From the NCBI GenBank assembly GCA_035376985.1, contig DAOSSA010000008.1:1-64000 (forward strand): a stretch of DNA of 64,000 nucleotides, written 5' to 3'. A program made the translations under genes and the position numbers. The notes beneath the pieces are model-generated. The model worked only from the letters and a program-made list of their open reading frames with translations, made no database searches and was not told the origin of the DNA. Shown here piece by piece: positions 35,192 through 45,154 of the stretch (position 1 is the first letter of the stretch; the number at the start of each line of letters is the position of its first letter). The stretch is from Brevifilum sp029548365 (GTDB lineage: Bacteria; Chloroflexota; Anaerolineae; Anaerolineales; Anaerolineaceae).

Positions 35192-38185
35192 ATGAAGGAA
35201 TCCATCCATTTCCAATCGATCATCATGAAGCTGCAGAAGTTTTGGGCAGACAGAGGCTGCCTGATCTGGCAGCCCTATTACACCCAGGTTGGGGCGGGGA
35301 CGATGAACCCGGCTACTTTTTTACGGGTTTTGGGTCCTGAACCCTGGAAGGTGGCTTATGTTGAGCCTTCAATCCGCCCGGATGACGGACGCTATGGTGA
35401 TAACCCCAATCGGCTGCAGCAGTTCTACCAGTTCCAGGTGATCCTCAAACCCGATCCGGGCAACCCGCAGGAGATTTACCTGGAATCTCTGCAAGCCATC
35501 GGCATTGACCCTGCCCGGCACGACATCCGCTTTGTGGAAGACAACTGGCAGCAGCCAGCTATCGGCGCCTGGGGATTGGGCTGGGAGGTTTGGCTGGATG
35601 GTGTTGAGATCACCCAGTTTACTTACTTTCAACAATGCGGCGGTTTTGATCTGGAGCCTGTATCGATTGAAATTACCTATGGGCTGGAACGCATTGCGAT
35701 GACGCTGCAGGGTGCGCGGCATTTTAAGGATATCCAGTGGAATTCCGATCGCACCAACGGCGATGTCAACCTGGTGGGTGAGCGCGAGCACAGCACCTAT
35801 TATTTTGATGTGGCTGATGTGGACAGCATGCGCCAGATGTATAATTTGTTTGAAAGCGAGGCGATTCGGGCCATCGACGCTGGCCTGGCGCTGCCTGCCC
35901 ACGATTATGTTCTGAAAACATCGCATACGTTTAACATCCTCGATACACGCGGCGCAGTGGGCGTGACGGAACGCCAGGCGCTATTTGCCCGCACTCGCGA
36001 CCTGGCACGTCGGGTGGCAACAGCCTACTATGAACAGCGTAAACAGGCTGGGTTTCCCTGGCTGGATCAATCCGCCCTCAAAGCGGAGGCTGTCGCGGAG
36101 GTAGGGGTTGAAATTGCGACTGAAAAAGCCACGTTTTTGCTTGAAATCGGAACCGAAGAACTTCCCGCAGCGGACCTTTCAGGTGCGCTTTCGCAGCTTG
36201 AGGTGAAGGTCCCGGCGCTGCTGGCGGATCTGCGCCTGGAACATGGAGCGGTGCACGTGATGGGTACACCCCGGCGCCTGGTGGTTCTGGTGGAGGACCT
36301 GGCAGCACGCCAGACCGATCTCGACCTGGTGATTAAGGGGCCGCCCGCGGATCGGGCTTTTGACGCCGATGGCAACCCAACTCAGATTGCCGCGGGCTTT
36401 GCCCGCAGCAAGGGCATTGATGTGGGACAGCTCAGGGTGGAAGAGATCGATGGCGGTCGTTATGTCGCAGCAAAGGTCAGCCAGCAGGGCGCGGCGGCTT
36501 ACCAGGTTTTAGAAAGCGCCCTGTCGAATTTGATCGCCGGGATGCGTTTTACCAAGTCCATGCGCTGGAATGAATCCGGGGTGTCTTTCTCGCGGCCTAT
36601 TCGCTGGCTGCTGGCGTTGCACGGCGAGACCGTGGTTCCGTTCAGCTTTGCTGGCTCTACCAGCGGACGGGTGACACGCGGTTTGCGGTTGGCAGCCGAA
36701 GCGGAATTCTCGGTCGCATCACCCCAGGAGTACCTGGCAAAAATTGAAGGTCAGGGCATTATCCTCGACCCGCAGGCGCGCGAAGCTGAGATCCGCAGGC
36801 AAGCTCAGGCGCTGGCAGCAGCAGTGGGGGGACGGATACAGAACGATCCACACATCATCCTTGAGGTGACACAAATGGTGGAAAGCCCACATGCGCTGCG
36901 CGGTGAATTTGACCGTGAGTTTTTAGAAACCTTACCGCCCGAGGTTTTGACCACGGTGATGAAGAAGCACCAGCGGTATATCGTGGTGGAGGATGACCAG
37001 GGAGGCCTGATGCCCTATTTTATTGCCGTCAGCAATGGCATTCAGGAGGACCCCGCTGTGGTTGCCGATGGCAATCAACAGGTGATCCTGGCGCGCTTTG
37101 TTGATGCCCAATTTTTCATCCGAAAGGATCTTGAGCAGCCGCTGGAATCCTTTGTAAAACGGTTGACCACCCTCACTTTCCAGGTTCAATTGGGTTCGTT
37201 TTACGATAAAACCCAGCGTTTGATTAAACTGGCTAATTTGGTGGGAGAGCGGCTTGGTCTGACCGAATTTGAAATGGAGACTGCCTTGCGGGCGGTTTTG
37301 CTGTCCAAAGCTGACCTGGCAACGGATATGGTGGTTGAGATGACCTCCCTGCAGGGCGTGATGGGCAGGTATTACGCGTTGCGCAGCGATGAAAACCCGG
37401 CTGTGGCTGAGGCGATCTTTGAACACTACCTGCCCCGCTTCGACGATGATTTACAGCCCAAAACCAGGCCGGGCCTGGTGGTCGGATTGGCAGACCGGTT
37501 GGATACGCTGATGGGCTTGTTTGCGGTAAAACTACCGCCCTCCGGAACGAAAGACCCCTTCGCTCAACGGCGGGCAGCACTGGGTATTTGTCAAAATTTG
37601 ATCGCCTGGCAGACCCCGTTTGACCTGCGCTGGGGGCTGGAAGCGGCAGCCAACGAGCTGCCGGTTCCCGTAGCTGAAGAGGATGTGGACGCCTGTTTAG
37701 ATTTTATCCAGCGGCGGTTGCAGGTGATGCTGCTGGAGATGGGTCACTCTCATGATGTGATTGATGCGGTACTGGCTGAAAAAGGTACAGACCCCTATGC
37801 AACCGTGCAGGGCGTGGAGGAACTCAGCGCTTGGGTTACGCGCGAAGATTGGATGGCTATCTTGCCGGCTTTCAGCCGCTGTGTGCGCATCATCCGCAGC
37901 CTTGAGGAAACCTACCGCGTAGACCCATCTTGCTTTGAAACACAAGCTGAACATTCATTGTTTGCTGACCTCAGCCAGGCAGAAACAAGCCTGCAGGGCT
38001 CTGATTCAGTGGATGCTTTCCTGGGCGCTATCACGGTTATGGTGCCTACCATCAACCGCTTCTTTGATGAAGTGCTGGTGATGGCGGAGGATGTGGTCGT
38101 GCGTCAGAACCGATTGGCGCTGATGCAGCGCATCGCTGGCCTGGCTAAAGGCATCGCTAATCTCAGCTACCTGGAAGGGTTTTAA
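35192..38185 (+). CDS. glyQS: Glycyl-tRNA synthetase, fused alpha and beta subunits
   Basis: 997 residues in one chain. Residues 1 to about 290 are the alpha (GlyQ) catalytic subunit: FWADRGCLIWQPYYTQVGAG, MNPATFLRVLGPEPW, YGLERIAMTLQ. After a short linker the beta (GlyS) subunit begins near 315 with FLLEIGTEELPA, then GTPRRLVVLVEDLA, KSMRWN, and the HD-like and anticodon-binding regions. It charges tRNA-Gly. In most bacteria with this class the two subunits are separate genes; natural fusions are known in Chlamydia and some other phyla. No frameshift is present. Confidence 0.96.
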   Translation: MKESIHFQSIIMKLQKFWADRGCLIWQPYYTQVGAGTMNPATFLRVLGPEPWKVAYVEPSIRPDDGRYGDNPNRLQQFYQFQVILKPDPGNPQEIYLESLQAIGIDPARHDIRFVEDNWQQPAIGAWGLGWEVWLDGVEITQFTYFQQCGGFDLEPVSIEITYGLERIAMTLQGARHFKDIQWNSDRTNGDVNLVGEREHSTYYFDVADVDSMRQMYNLFESEAIRAIDAGLALPAHDYVLKTSHTFNILDTRGAVGVTERQALFARTRDLARRVATAYYEQRKQAGFPWLDQSALKAEAVAEVGVEIATEKATFLLEIGTEELPAADLSGALSQLEVKVPALLADLRLEHGAVHVMGTPRRLVVLVEDLAARQTDLDLVIKGPPADRAFDADGNPTQIAAGFARSKGIDVGQLRVEEIDGGRYVAAKVSQQGAAAYQVLESALSNLIAGMRFTKSMRWNESGVSFSRPIRWLLALHGETVVPFSFAGSTSGRVTRGLRLAAEAEFSVASPQEYLAKIEGQGIILDPQAREAEIRRQAQALAAAVGGRIQNDPHIILEVTQMVESPHALRGEFDREFLETLPPEVLTTVMKKHQRYIVVEDDQGGLMPYFIAVSNGIQEDPAVVADGNQQVILARFVDAQFFIRKDLEQPLESFVKRLTTLTFQVQLGSFYDKTQRLIKLANLVGERLGLTEFEMETALRAVLLSKADLATDMVVEMTSLQGVMGRYYALRSDENPAVAEAIFEHYLPRFDDDLQPKTRPGLVVGLADRLDTLMGLFAVKLPPSGTKDPFAQRRAALGICQNLIAWQTPFDLRWGLEAAANELPVPVAEEDVDACLDFIQRRLQVMLLEMGHSHDVIDAVLAEKGTDPYATVQGVEELSAWVTREDWMAILPAFSRCVRIIRSLEETYRVDPSCFETQAEHSLFADLSQAETSLQGSDSVDAFLGAITVMVPTINRFFDEVLVMAEDVVVRQNRLALMQRIAGLAKGIANLSYLEGF

Positions 38186-38451
38186 AGACCTCCAGGGTGA
38201 AGCAATGATCTGGCTGGTTGTGACTTGAAGGCGAAATCTGGCAAGAAGGGCGGATTAGCATTTCTCAGTCATCCGTCATCGTTATATGATTTCGCATAGT
38301 TTAACAAAGAGCAAGCCTATGATCACCCTTCCTGACTCCTGCCCCCACTTCCCTTTACCTGCAGGAAGTCATTGATTTTATCGCTTATCACCGCCCTAAC
38401 CGTATTTCGGCAGGACGTTGTATAATTCAATAGATTAGATTGGAGGCTTGT

Positions 38452-39102
38452 ATGGAAATTACCTGGCACGGACATTCTTGCTTCAGGATCACGGAGCGCG
38501 GTATGGCATCGGTGGTGACAGACCCTTACGATCCGGCTGTTGTTGGAATTGACCCCGGTAAACTGCGTGCAGATGTGGTGACGGTCAGTTGTGAAGACCC
38601 AGCGCATAATTACCTTAACGCAATCCGTGGCAAGGCTTTTGAAATCACCGAGCCTGGTGAATATGAAATTGGCGGTGTGTTCATCACCGGCGTGCGGATT
38701 AATGGCAAAGGCAGAAAAACCGCGGCTGAATCCGCTCGTAATACGGTGTATGTGATCGACTATAACGGTCTGACCGTCGCCCATCTTGGCGAGTTGAACA
38801 GTGTGCCCAGCCAGACAGAGGTTGAGGGCTTAGGTGAGGTAAAAATCGCCCTGGTGCCGATTGGAGGGGGTGCCAGCCTGAATGCAGCTCAAGCGGCCGA
38901 AGTGATCCGATTGCTCGAACCGGGCATCGCAATCCCCATGCATTACGGGATGAGCAATTCCTTAATCAAACTGGACCCACTTTCCAAATTCCTCAAGGAA
39001 ATGGGTTTGACCTCTATCGAAACTGAAGAGTCGATTAAACTCCAGAGTAGCGCATCCTTGCCTGAGGAAGTACGGGTCATGGTGCTTGATTTGAGCCTTT
39101 AA
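38452..39102 (+). CDS. Metallo-beta-lactamase-superfamily hydrolase (UPF0173-like)
   Basis: 216 residues. The start MEITWHGHSCFRI matches L-ascorbate-6-P lactonase-like/UPF0173 proteins, but the usual HxHxDH metal motif is not present: the corresponding segment is TVSCEDPAHNYLNA. Later the IPMHYG motif is kept. So metal binding may be altered or lost, and activity is uncertain. ATG 38452 has GGAGG 5 nt upstream, with TATAAT at 38421-38426. It is followed by a small gene and mutY. Confidence 0.8.
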   Translation: MEITWHGHSCFRITERGMASVVTDPYDPAVVGIDPGKLRADVVTVSCEDPAHNYLNAIRGKAFEITEPGEYEIGGVFITGVRINGKGRKTAAESARNTVYVIDYNGLTVAHLGELNSVPSQTEVEGLGEVKIALVPIGGGASLNAAQAAEVIRLLEPGIAIPMHYGMSNSLIKLDPLSKFLKEMGLTSIETEESIKLQSSASLPEEVRVMVLDLSL

Positions 39103-39133
39103 TCAAGAAACCCATGTTGTAAAGGAATGAACT

Positions 39134-39436
39134 ATGAACGTCAAAGTCATCATGTCCTGGGATATCAAAGAAGGTCAAGAACAGGAGTATTTTGAGTTTG
39201 TTGTGCGTCATTTTATGCCTGGGGTCCAAAAAATGGGCATGGCTATCAGCGATGCGTGGGTGACAATCTACGGTGATCATCCTCAGATTATGGTCAGTGC
39301 AGTGGTACCCGGCTTGCAAAAAGCACAGCATATTATCCGTTCTGAAGACTGGGAAAGCTTGAATGATAATTTACTGGTTTTCGTTGAGAATTACCAGCTT
39401 AAGATGGCGCCTTTAGAAGGTGGATTTCAATTTTAA
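39134..39436 (+). CDS. Hypothetical protein, possible dimeric alpha/beta barrel
   Basis: 100 residues. No family is firmly recognised. The pattern of VKVIMSWDIKEGQEQEYFEF, then VTIYGDHPQIMVSAVV, then a C-terminal helix resembles the ferredoxin-like ABM/dimeric alpha-beta barrel fold, but this is a guess. AAGGAATGAACT precedes the ATG. Its stop shares one base with the mutY start, so it is in the same operon. Confidence 0.65.
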   Translation: MNVKVIMSWDIKEGQEQEYFEFVVRHFMPGVQKMGMAISDAWVTIYGDHPQIMVSAVVPGLQKAQHIIRSEDWESLNDNLLVFVENYQLKMAPLEGGFQF

Positions 39437-40521
39437 TGGAGTTTGTGCAGCACTTATTGGAATGGTATGGTAAAAACGCCAGGGAATTACCCTGGCGTTC
39501 TGATACATCTGCCTATAAGACCTGGATTTCTGAAATTATGCTTCAGCAAACCCGGGTTGAGATGGTGATCCCATATTTCAACCGTTGGATGGATCAATTC
39601 CCGGATATCTACACACTGGCTTCTGCTGATGAGCAGGTAGTATTGTCAGCCTGGGAGGGTCTGGGTTACTACAGCCGGGCGCGTAACCTGCACCGGACTG
39701 CGAAACACGTGGTGGAAACCTTCGGTGGGCAGTTGCCCCGAAGCAGCGAGTTGCTAAAAAGCCTGCCCGGTATCGGGGATTATACGGCAGGCGCGATCGC
39801 TTCGATCGCCTTTGGAGAGGACGTGCCGGCTGTTGACGGCAATGTTCGGCGGGTGCTGGCGCGATATTTTGACGTCAGCCTGCCTGCACGCAGCTTCAGC
39901 GGTGCGCAAGAACTCCGGCGGTTGGCTGAAGCGCATCTTCCACCTGGCAGGGCAGGCGACTACAACCAGGCGCTGATGGAGCTTGGTGCGTTGATTTGCC
40001 GGCCGAAAAACCCGCTTTGCAGTGCTTGCCCAATTGTAGAAGGGTGCAGGGCATACCTTTACGACCTGCAAGCCCTGCGACCGGTAACAGCTCCGGGCAA
40101 GAAAACGCCGCATCTCACGGTGACAGCGGCTGTTATCCGCCGGGGCGACCAGGTACTGCTTGCGCAGCGCCCTCCAGGTGCTCTGCTCGGGAGTTTATGG
40201 GAATTTCCAGGGGGCACCCTGGAAGAGAGCGATGCTGATTTATCCGCCTGTCTGCAGCGAGAAATCCGGGAGGAATTGGGTGTAGCAATCAACGTGGGGC
40301 AAGCCTTTGGATGCTATCGGCACGCATATTCGCACTTCAAGATTACTTTGCATGCATTTTTGTGCAGCCTGTCACCCGGTGCTGAGCCCCAGCCGTTGGA
40401 AGGTCAGGATCTGGCGTGGGTGAAAATCGAATCCCTGCCGGATTATCCCATGGGCAAAGTGGACCGCCTGATTTCCAGGCGATTGATCGGGGAGGACGAA
40501 AATGAAACGCTACCAGGATGA
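39436..40521 (+). CDS. mutY: A/G-specific adenine glycosylase MutY
   Basis: 361 residues. HhH-GPD domain: WISEIMLQQTRVEMVIPYF, then LPGIGDYTAGAIASIAFGE with the catalytic Asp later in VPAVDGNVRRVLARY. The [4Fe-4S] ligands are in CRPKNPLCSACPIVEGC. A C-terminal NUDIX-like 8-oxoG recognition domain begins near 225. It removes adenine mispaired with 8-oxoguanine. It overlaps the upstream gene by 1 nt and pcm by 20 nt. Confidence 0.95.
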   Translation: MEFVQHLLEWYGKNARELPWRSDTSAYKTWISEIMLQQTRVEMVIPYFNRWMDQFPDIYTLASADEQVVLSAWEGLGYYSRARNLHRTAKHVVETFGGQLPRSSELLKSLPGIGDYTAGAIASIAFGEDVPAVDGNVRRVLARYFDVSLPARSFSGAQELRRLAEAHLPPGRAGDYNQALMELGALICRPKNPLCSACPIVEGCRAYLYDLQALRPVTAPGKKTPHLTVTAAVIRRGDQVLLAQRPPGALLGSLWEFPGGTLEESDADLSACLQREIREELGVAINVGQAFGCYRHAYSHFKITLHAFLCSLSPGAEPQPLEGQDLAWVKIESLPDYPMGKVDRLISRRLIGEDENETLPG

Positions 40522-41146
40522 ACGTGAACGTATGGTCACCCACCAGATCGCCAGGCGGGGGATTAACGATGAACGGGTGCTGGAAGCCATGCGCACAGTG
40601 CCCAGGCATCTTTTTATCTCGGAGGATGCGCGCACTGCTGCCTATGCCGACAGCCCGGTACAGATTGGCAGCGGGCAAACTATTTCGCAGCCCTTTATTG
40701 TGGCTTTGATGACGGAACTCCTGGAAGTACATGCCGAGCACCGCGTTCTGGACGTGGGCACTGGCTCGGGCTACCAGGCTGCAATTCTGGGGGAACTAGC
40801 TGCTGAGGTGGTCTCGATTGAGCGGCGCCCTGAACTGGCGCAAAGAGCCAGAGAGACTCTGGAAAGCCTGGGCTATCAGCATGTTAAGGTGGTTGTCGGC
40901 GATGGCAGCCTGGGCTATCGACCTGCTGCACCCTATGACCGCATCCTGGTGGCTGCGGCTGCACCAGCGGCACCGCAGGCGTTGTTAGACCAGTTAGCAC
41001 CCGATGGGCGTTTGGTGCTCCCGGTGGGAGCCCGCTTTTCGCAGCATTTAGAGGTTTGGACGCGCAAAGATGATCAATTCATCCAGTCTGTAGACATCCC
41101 GGTGATATTTGTTCCACTGATTGGCGAGGAGGGCTGGAGCGGCTAA
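40502..41146 (+). CDS. pcm: Protein-L-isoaspartate O-methyltransferase
   Basis: 214 residues. SAM-binding motif I is VLDVGTGSGYQAAILGEL, preceded by the family sequence IGSGQTISQPFIVALM. Later blocks are VVSIERRPELAQRA and DGSLGYRPAAPYDRILVAAA. It methylates isoaspartyl residues for repair of aged proteins. It overlaps mutY by 20 nt, so the two are co-expressed. Confidence 0.95.
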   Translation: MKRYQDERERMVTHQIARRGINDERVLEAMRTVPRHLFISEDARTAAYADSPVQIGSGQTISQPFIVALMTELLEVHAEHRVLDVGTGSGYQAAILGELAAEVVSIERRPELAQRARETLESLGYQHVKVVVGDGSLGYRPAAPYDRILVAAAAPAAPQALLDQLAPDGRLVLPVGARFSQHLEVWTRKDDQFIQSVDIPVIFVPLIGEEGWSG

Positions 41147-41184
41147 CCTGGCACAAGCGGTGTTAGGCGTGTGTTCCTCCCGAT

Positions 41185-42096
41185 CTAATGTTCGAACGCG
41201 TTGGGGACAAGGAAAAGAATCACCGCCAGGATGGTGAATCCGGCTCCGCCAATTAAGCCCACGGGTGTTGGTCCGAGGAGCGTGTTGGGTTCCCCTTGAA
41301 CGAACAGCAAACTGAGGGCAGCGATCCCATTCAGCGCACCGTGACCGATGACCGCTGGCCAGATACTGCCCCCTTTAATTGACATCCACCCGAACACGAC
41401 ACCGGTAACGATACAGAACCAGACCATCGCCAGGGGGCCCAGGAAGGGCGCACCGAAGTAGCCTGAACCGTAGTTGTAGCCCATCAGGATTAACGGCCAA
41501 TGCCACACTCCCCAAGTGACGCCTGTTAGCAGGCTGGCTTTGCGTCCGCCCAGGGGCAGCAGTTTGGGCAGCAGATAACCACGCCATCCGAACTCTTCAC
41601 CAAAGGATGGCAGTGCGTTCAACACCGGGGCAATGAGGGTGGCTTGCAAGGCTTGCACTCCAACCACGAACCATGGGCTAAAATTCTCAGCGCCAGCCGC
41701 TTTCATTTCTGCTGTCAGCAAACTGAGGTTGGAATCATAATTTCCTGGAAACAGCACAAAGAATACTCCCATACCGATGATGGTGAATAGACCTGGCAGC
41801 AACCATGCAGCCAGAAAATACAGCCAGCGCCCCTGTCTGAAATTTGGTTTGAGGTACAGGTTTTGTTTGCCTTCTTTGGTGATGACACGGGTGATGATAT
41901 TCGCCAGGGCAGGGCCGAACATGTAAAATGTAGCCATCAGGAGCAGCGCCAGGCTGACAGGGATGTTCGCGATGATCAGAAAGGGGCTGTCTTCCAATCC
42001 GCCGGTCAGGTAGATCACCATGGCGGTTGCCCAGGAGATTCCAAACGAGAGGGTGATAAACCAGTAAATCCTGTTAAGTTCTTTTTTTTGTATCAT
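41185..42096 (-). CDS. CPBP-family intramembrane metalloprotease
   Basis: 303 residues with about eight membrane segments. The CPBP (Abi) motifs are present: EEFGWRGYLLPKL (Glu-Glu and Arg), WGVWHWPLILMGY, and VIGHGALNG. Such glutamic/metallo-type membrane proteases relate to eukaryotic CAAX proteases; in bacteria they act in varied processing and self-immunity roles. ATG 42096 follows GATGAGG. It is a single gene, convergent with pcm. Confidence 0.88.
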   Translation of the reverse strand: MIQKKELNRIYWFITLSFGISWATAMVIYLTGGLEDSPFLIIANIPVSLALLLMATFYMFGPALANIITRVITKEGKQNLYLKPNFRQGRWLYFLAAWLLPGLFTIIGMGVFFVLFPGNYDSNLSLLTAEMKAAGAENFSPWFVVGVQALQATLIAPVLNALPSFGEEFGWRGYLLPKLLPLGGRKASLLTGVTWGVWHWPLILMGYNYGSGYFGAPFLGPLAMVWFCIVTGVVFGWMSIKGGSIWPAVIGHGALNGIAALSLLFVQGEPNTLLGPTPVGLIGGAGFTILAVILFLVPNAFEH

Positions 42097-42389
42097 ATTT
42101 GTTACCTCATCCTGAGCCTGGTTAATTGAATGTATTTAACCGGGCCTAATTTTACCAACACGTCTTTTCCTGCCCCAAATTATTATTCATTGTACTTTAA
42201 AATTTCGAACGATAATGGCGATTTCTACCGGGTTTAGCGTCTGAACTTCACGGGCAGGATATTTCCGCATCGGCATTCTTCAGAAATCGGGCATATATAT
42301 TTAACAGATGAGCAATAAATAAAATTAATGCCTTCAGGTGTATAATTGATGTAACAATAACCTTCAGTAAATAATAATAGGAGCTAAAA

Positions 42390-43400
42390 ATGAAACAGCG
42401 TTTACTGATTCTGTTGGGTGTATTGGTGATTGTGCCCATTCTGTTGGCCTGTAGTTTATTGAATTCTTTCTCTAATGAAAGCCAGGATTTGGAGAGCACC
42501 CGTATAGCCCTGGCTATCCAACAAACCAGCATCGCCATTGAGCAAACGAGCAAGGCGCAGGTTGAACCGACGCTCGCTGAAACAGAGCCGCCTGCCCAGC
42601 CGACGGATGTTGAGCCGACAGCGGTGACCCTTGAACAACCAACTCCCATTGTGGCTGTGACTGAAACTAAAATTGAAACTCCGAAAACCTTTGAGGAATG
42701 GCTGAAGGATGTTCGAATTCTGTATTATGATGATATGTTCGGCTCGGGGCAGCCGATGGTGATTCAAGATGCCATCGATGGGTTGAGATTGGCAAGAAAC
42801 ACGACCAATGTGCATGATGCCATGGGCAATTTACTCTCCAATTTGAATTCAGCCACTGACTGGGATCTGATCATTATTGGCGCTGAATCCAGGGATAATA
42901 TTTCCGGCGAGTACTTTGATGCGCTTGACATTCAGCTTGACCGCGGCGCCAGCATCATCCTGGAGATCTGGTATATCGATGATGTGACTTATGGGCGCAT
43001 CCAGACGTTGATGCAGCGCTGTGGAATTGCCTTCCAGGAGGATTGGCAGCGGGATATTGACGATAACCTGAACCTGTATGTGGTGTACCTGCTCGACCCG
43101 GAACATCCGCTGTTTGCTGAACCCAATACGATCAGCATGTTAACTCCCTATGGTGTGATCTGGTACGGTGACGCGGGCGATTTTCTGAAGGTCAAACCAG
43201 ATTCTGAGGCGCGTTTGCTGGGTGGAATCCTGCCTAAAGATGCGTCAAAATTCGGGTTACTGGCGGAGTGCCTGGAGGGACGCATGATCTGGCAAACCTT
43301 CTCGACCCATGATTACAAAACCCAGGCTATGACCGATCTGTGGCAAAACTATATCATGTATACATTGAACGCACGGTACAACTATTTGCAGGAAGAATAA
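42390..43400 (+). CDS. Lipoprotein of unknown function with Glu/Thr/Pro linker
   Basis: 336 residues. The signal peptide has lipobox ILLAC near residue 21; a Gln/Thr/Glu/Pro linker extends to about 95; then a globular domain of about 240 residues. That domain has the feel of a DUF4350/GATase-like alpha/beta fold (LYYDDMFGSGQPMVIQDAID, TDWDLIIIGAESRDNISG), but I cannot assign it. GGAG precedes ATG 42390 and TATAAT lies at 42341-42346. A terminator follows. Confidence 0.7.
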   Translation: MKQRLLILLGVLVIVPILLACSLLNSFSNESQDLESTRIALAIQQTSIAIEQTSKAQVEPTLAETEPPAQPTDVEPTAVTLEQPTPIVAVTETKIETPKTFEEWLKDVRILYYDDMFGSGQPMVIQDAIDGLRLARNTTNVHDAMGNLLSNLNSATDWDLIIIGAESRDNISGEYFDALDIQLDRGASIILEIWYIDDVTYGRIQTLMQRCGIAFQEDWQRDIDDNLNLYVVYLLDPEHPLFAEPNTISMLTPYGVIWYGDAGDFLKVKPDSEARLLGGILPKDASKFGLLAECLEGRMIWQTFSTHDYKTQAMTDLWQNYIMYTLNARYNYLQEE

Positions 43401-43422
43401 CTTCTTTTGCTTAAATACCAGG

Positions 43423-43457
43423 AAGTCCCCGGTAAAACCCGCCGGGGGCTTATTTTT
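43423..43457 (+). terminator. Intrinsic terminator after the lipoprotein gene
   Basis: AAGTCCCCGG pairs with CCGGGGGCTT (10 bp, one G-T) around a 9-nt loop, followed by ATTTTTTAA. Confidence 0.85.
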
Positions 43458-43588
43458 TAACTGGCGGTACTTTGTTCAGATTTCACATACCTTGAAATTG
43501 CTGTAATAATACCAGCGATTCAATCCATGCCCTTTACCGGTCTGTGTGTTACTGTATGCTTTGCGGGTCACGAGCAGATCATTCAGGG

Positions 43589-43984
43589 CTATTCGCCGGT
43601 AAGCACATCTGCATTTCCGCCCAATTTTTCCTTCATCTTCATTAATAAGGCCTCGTCCGGCGTGCTCTGAGTCTGGCTGTACATGAAAACAGAAAGCATC
43701 ATTTCGCAATCAGCTACTTCTTTGCTGATATCCTCTTTTTTCACCCGGTCATTATTGCGGATCCAACCCTGCACACGCGAGACAATCTCATCAGCGTGAA
43801 AACCTTCTGCAGAGAAGGTCTTCAGCATATCAACTTCTTCAGCCGTGAGTTCATCTGAGTGGTGCGCCAGGTAGGCTTCAGCCAGTTCGCCCACTTCTGA
43901 CAGGAAAAACCATAAGGCATCCTTGGCGCAGGGCCATTGCAGGCCGCGTGCAGCATAGTAGTTCTTGATGGTTTGAATATCCAT
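43589..43984 (-). CDS. MazG-like NTP pyrophosphohydrolase-family protein
   Basis: 131 residues. It has the MazG-type helical metal motif WFFLSEVGELAEAYLAHH with the Glu-x-x-Glu pattern, and a second acidic helix ISKEVADCEMMLSVF. Members hydrolyse nucleoside triphosphates, often house-cleaning noncanonical dNTPs. The ATG at 43984 is the only suitable start. It is a single gene between two plus-strand genes. Confidence 0.8.
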   Translation of the reverse strand: MDIQTIKNYYAARGLQWPCAKDALWFFLSEVGELAEAYLAHHSDELTAEEVDMLKTFSAEGFHADEIVSRVQGWIRNNDRVKKEDISKEVADCEMMLSVFMYSQTQSTPDEALLMKMKEKLGGNADVLTGE

Positions 43985-44155
43985 GAGCGCTCCTTCGTGC
44001 CATATTGACTTCCAGTGGCTATTATACTCCTTGAGGATGGCGGTGATGCAGGCTTGAAGTGGGTCAGTGAGGCTTGATGAAAGGCTCGCAGCCGTCGCCT
44101 GCAGTAAAAAACGGTATAATAATGCCAGAATTCATGTAAAAAGCATACAGTCAGG

Positions 44156-45049
44156 ATGTTTAAAGACAATTTTCAAAAAGCAATAGTGTGGATAAAAAAC
44201 CTCTATCATCGCGTTGATGATTTCAGCGGTGGGGCTTTAGGGGTTATCCGCACCACCACGGAAAGGTTTACCGAAGAACGCGGTTCTGAAACCGCAGCCA
44301 GCCTGGCTTACTTTGCGTTCTTTTCGATCTTTCCGATGCTGCTGGTGTTCATCGTGGTGGGCAGCTTTTTTTTGGATGCCGAGGTGGTTCAAATCCAGTT
44401 GTCAAACATTCTGGACGGCGTCATCCCGGGGGCTGAAAACCTGGTGTTTCAAAATATCAACCATGTGCTCAGGCTGCGCGGCGCGGTGTCATTTGTAGCA
44501 TTATTGACGCTGGTTTGGTCTGCTACCAGTGTTTTCAATATCCTAGCCAGGAATGTCAACCGCGCCTTTCCAGATGCAGGCTTGTTGGATTTCTTTAAGG
44601 GTCGTTTGCGGGGATTAATGATCTTCTTTGGGATTGGCTTTCTGATGTTGCTGTCTTTGGTAGCTTCGACGTTGATTGGTTTGATCCCTGTAATTGAGAT
44701 ACCCATCAATGGGGTTTATTTGCACGAAACCATCCTCTGGCAGATTGGTGGGTTTTTAGTGCCTGTTTTTCTAAACTGGTTGATGTTTTGGGGGCTGTAC
44801 CAGTGGGTGCCCACCGTGCCAGTCAGCCGCAAGGCTTCGTTAATTGGGTCGCTGATCGCCGGTGTGGCCTGGGTGCTGCTCAATAACGTTTTCACCTGGT
44901 ACCTGAGCAGCGGGCTCAGCCAGTATCAACTGATTTACGGCTCCCTGGGGACGATTGTGGCTTTATTATTCTGGGTTTACCTGACCGGGATTATTGTGTT
45001 GATCGGTGCACATCTGACGGCAGCGATTCAAGCTTCGCGGCGAAAATAA
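44156..45049 (+). CDS. YihY/BrkB-family inner membrane protein
   Basis: 297 residues with six membrane segments. The family landmarks ETAASLAYFAFFSIFPMLLV, LTLVWSATSVFNILARNVNR and the C-terminal YGSLGTIVALLFWVYLTGII are clear. Formerly annotated as RNase BN; the role is unknown, possibly transport. TATAAT lies at 44115-44120. Only CAGG precedes the ATG, a weak ribosome-binding site. Confidence 0.9.
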   Translation: MFKDNFQKAIVWIKNLYHRVDDFSGGALGVIRTTTERFTEERGSETAASLAYFAFFSIFPMLLVFIVVGSFFLDAEVVQIQLSNILDGVIPGAENLVFQNINHVLRLRGAVSFVALLTLVWSATSVFNILARNVNRAFPDAGLLDFFKGRLRGLMIFFGIGFLMLLSLVASTLIGLIPVIEIPINGVYLHETILWQIGGFLVPVFLNWLMFWGLYQWVPTVPVSRKASLIGSLIAGVAWVLLNNVFTWYLSSGLSQYQLIYGSLGTIVALLFWVYLTGIIVLIGAHLTAAIQASRRK

Positions 45050-45154
45050 AGACAATGACCCGGGAGTTGAACGCGCCTCCAGGCGTCGCGTGGAATCGAG
45101 GGTAATCATCGATCATCTCTTGTTTAAATATCAACAATCGGAAGGATTCTGATT

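Noticed and set aside
41185..42096. CPBP protein as an abortive infection or bacteriocin immunity gene
   Set aside because: No phage-defence or bacteriocin genes adjoin it, and the family has many other roles.
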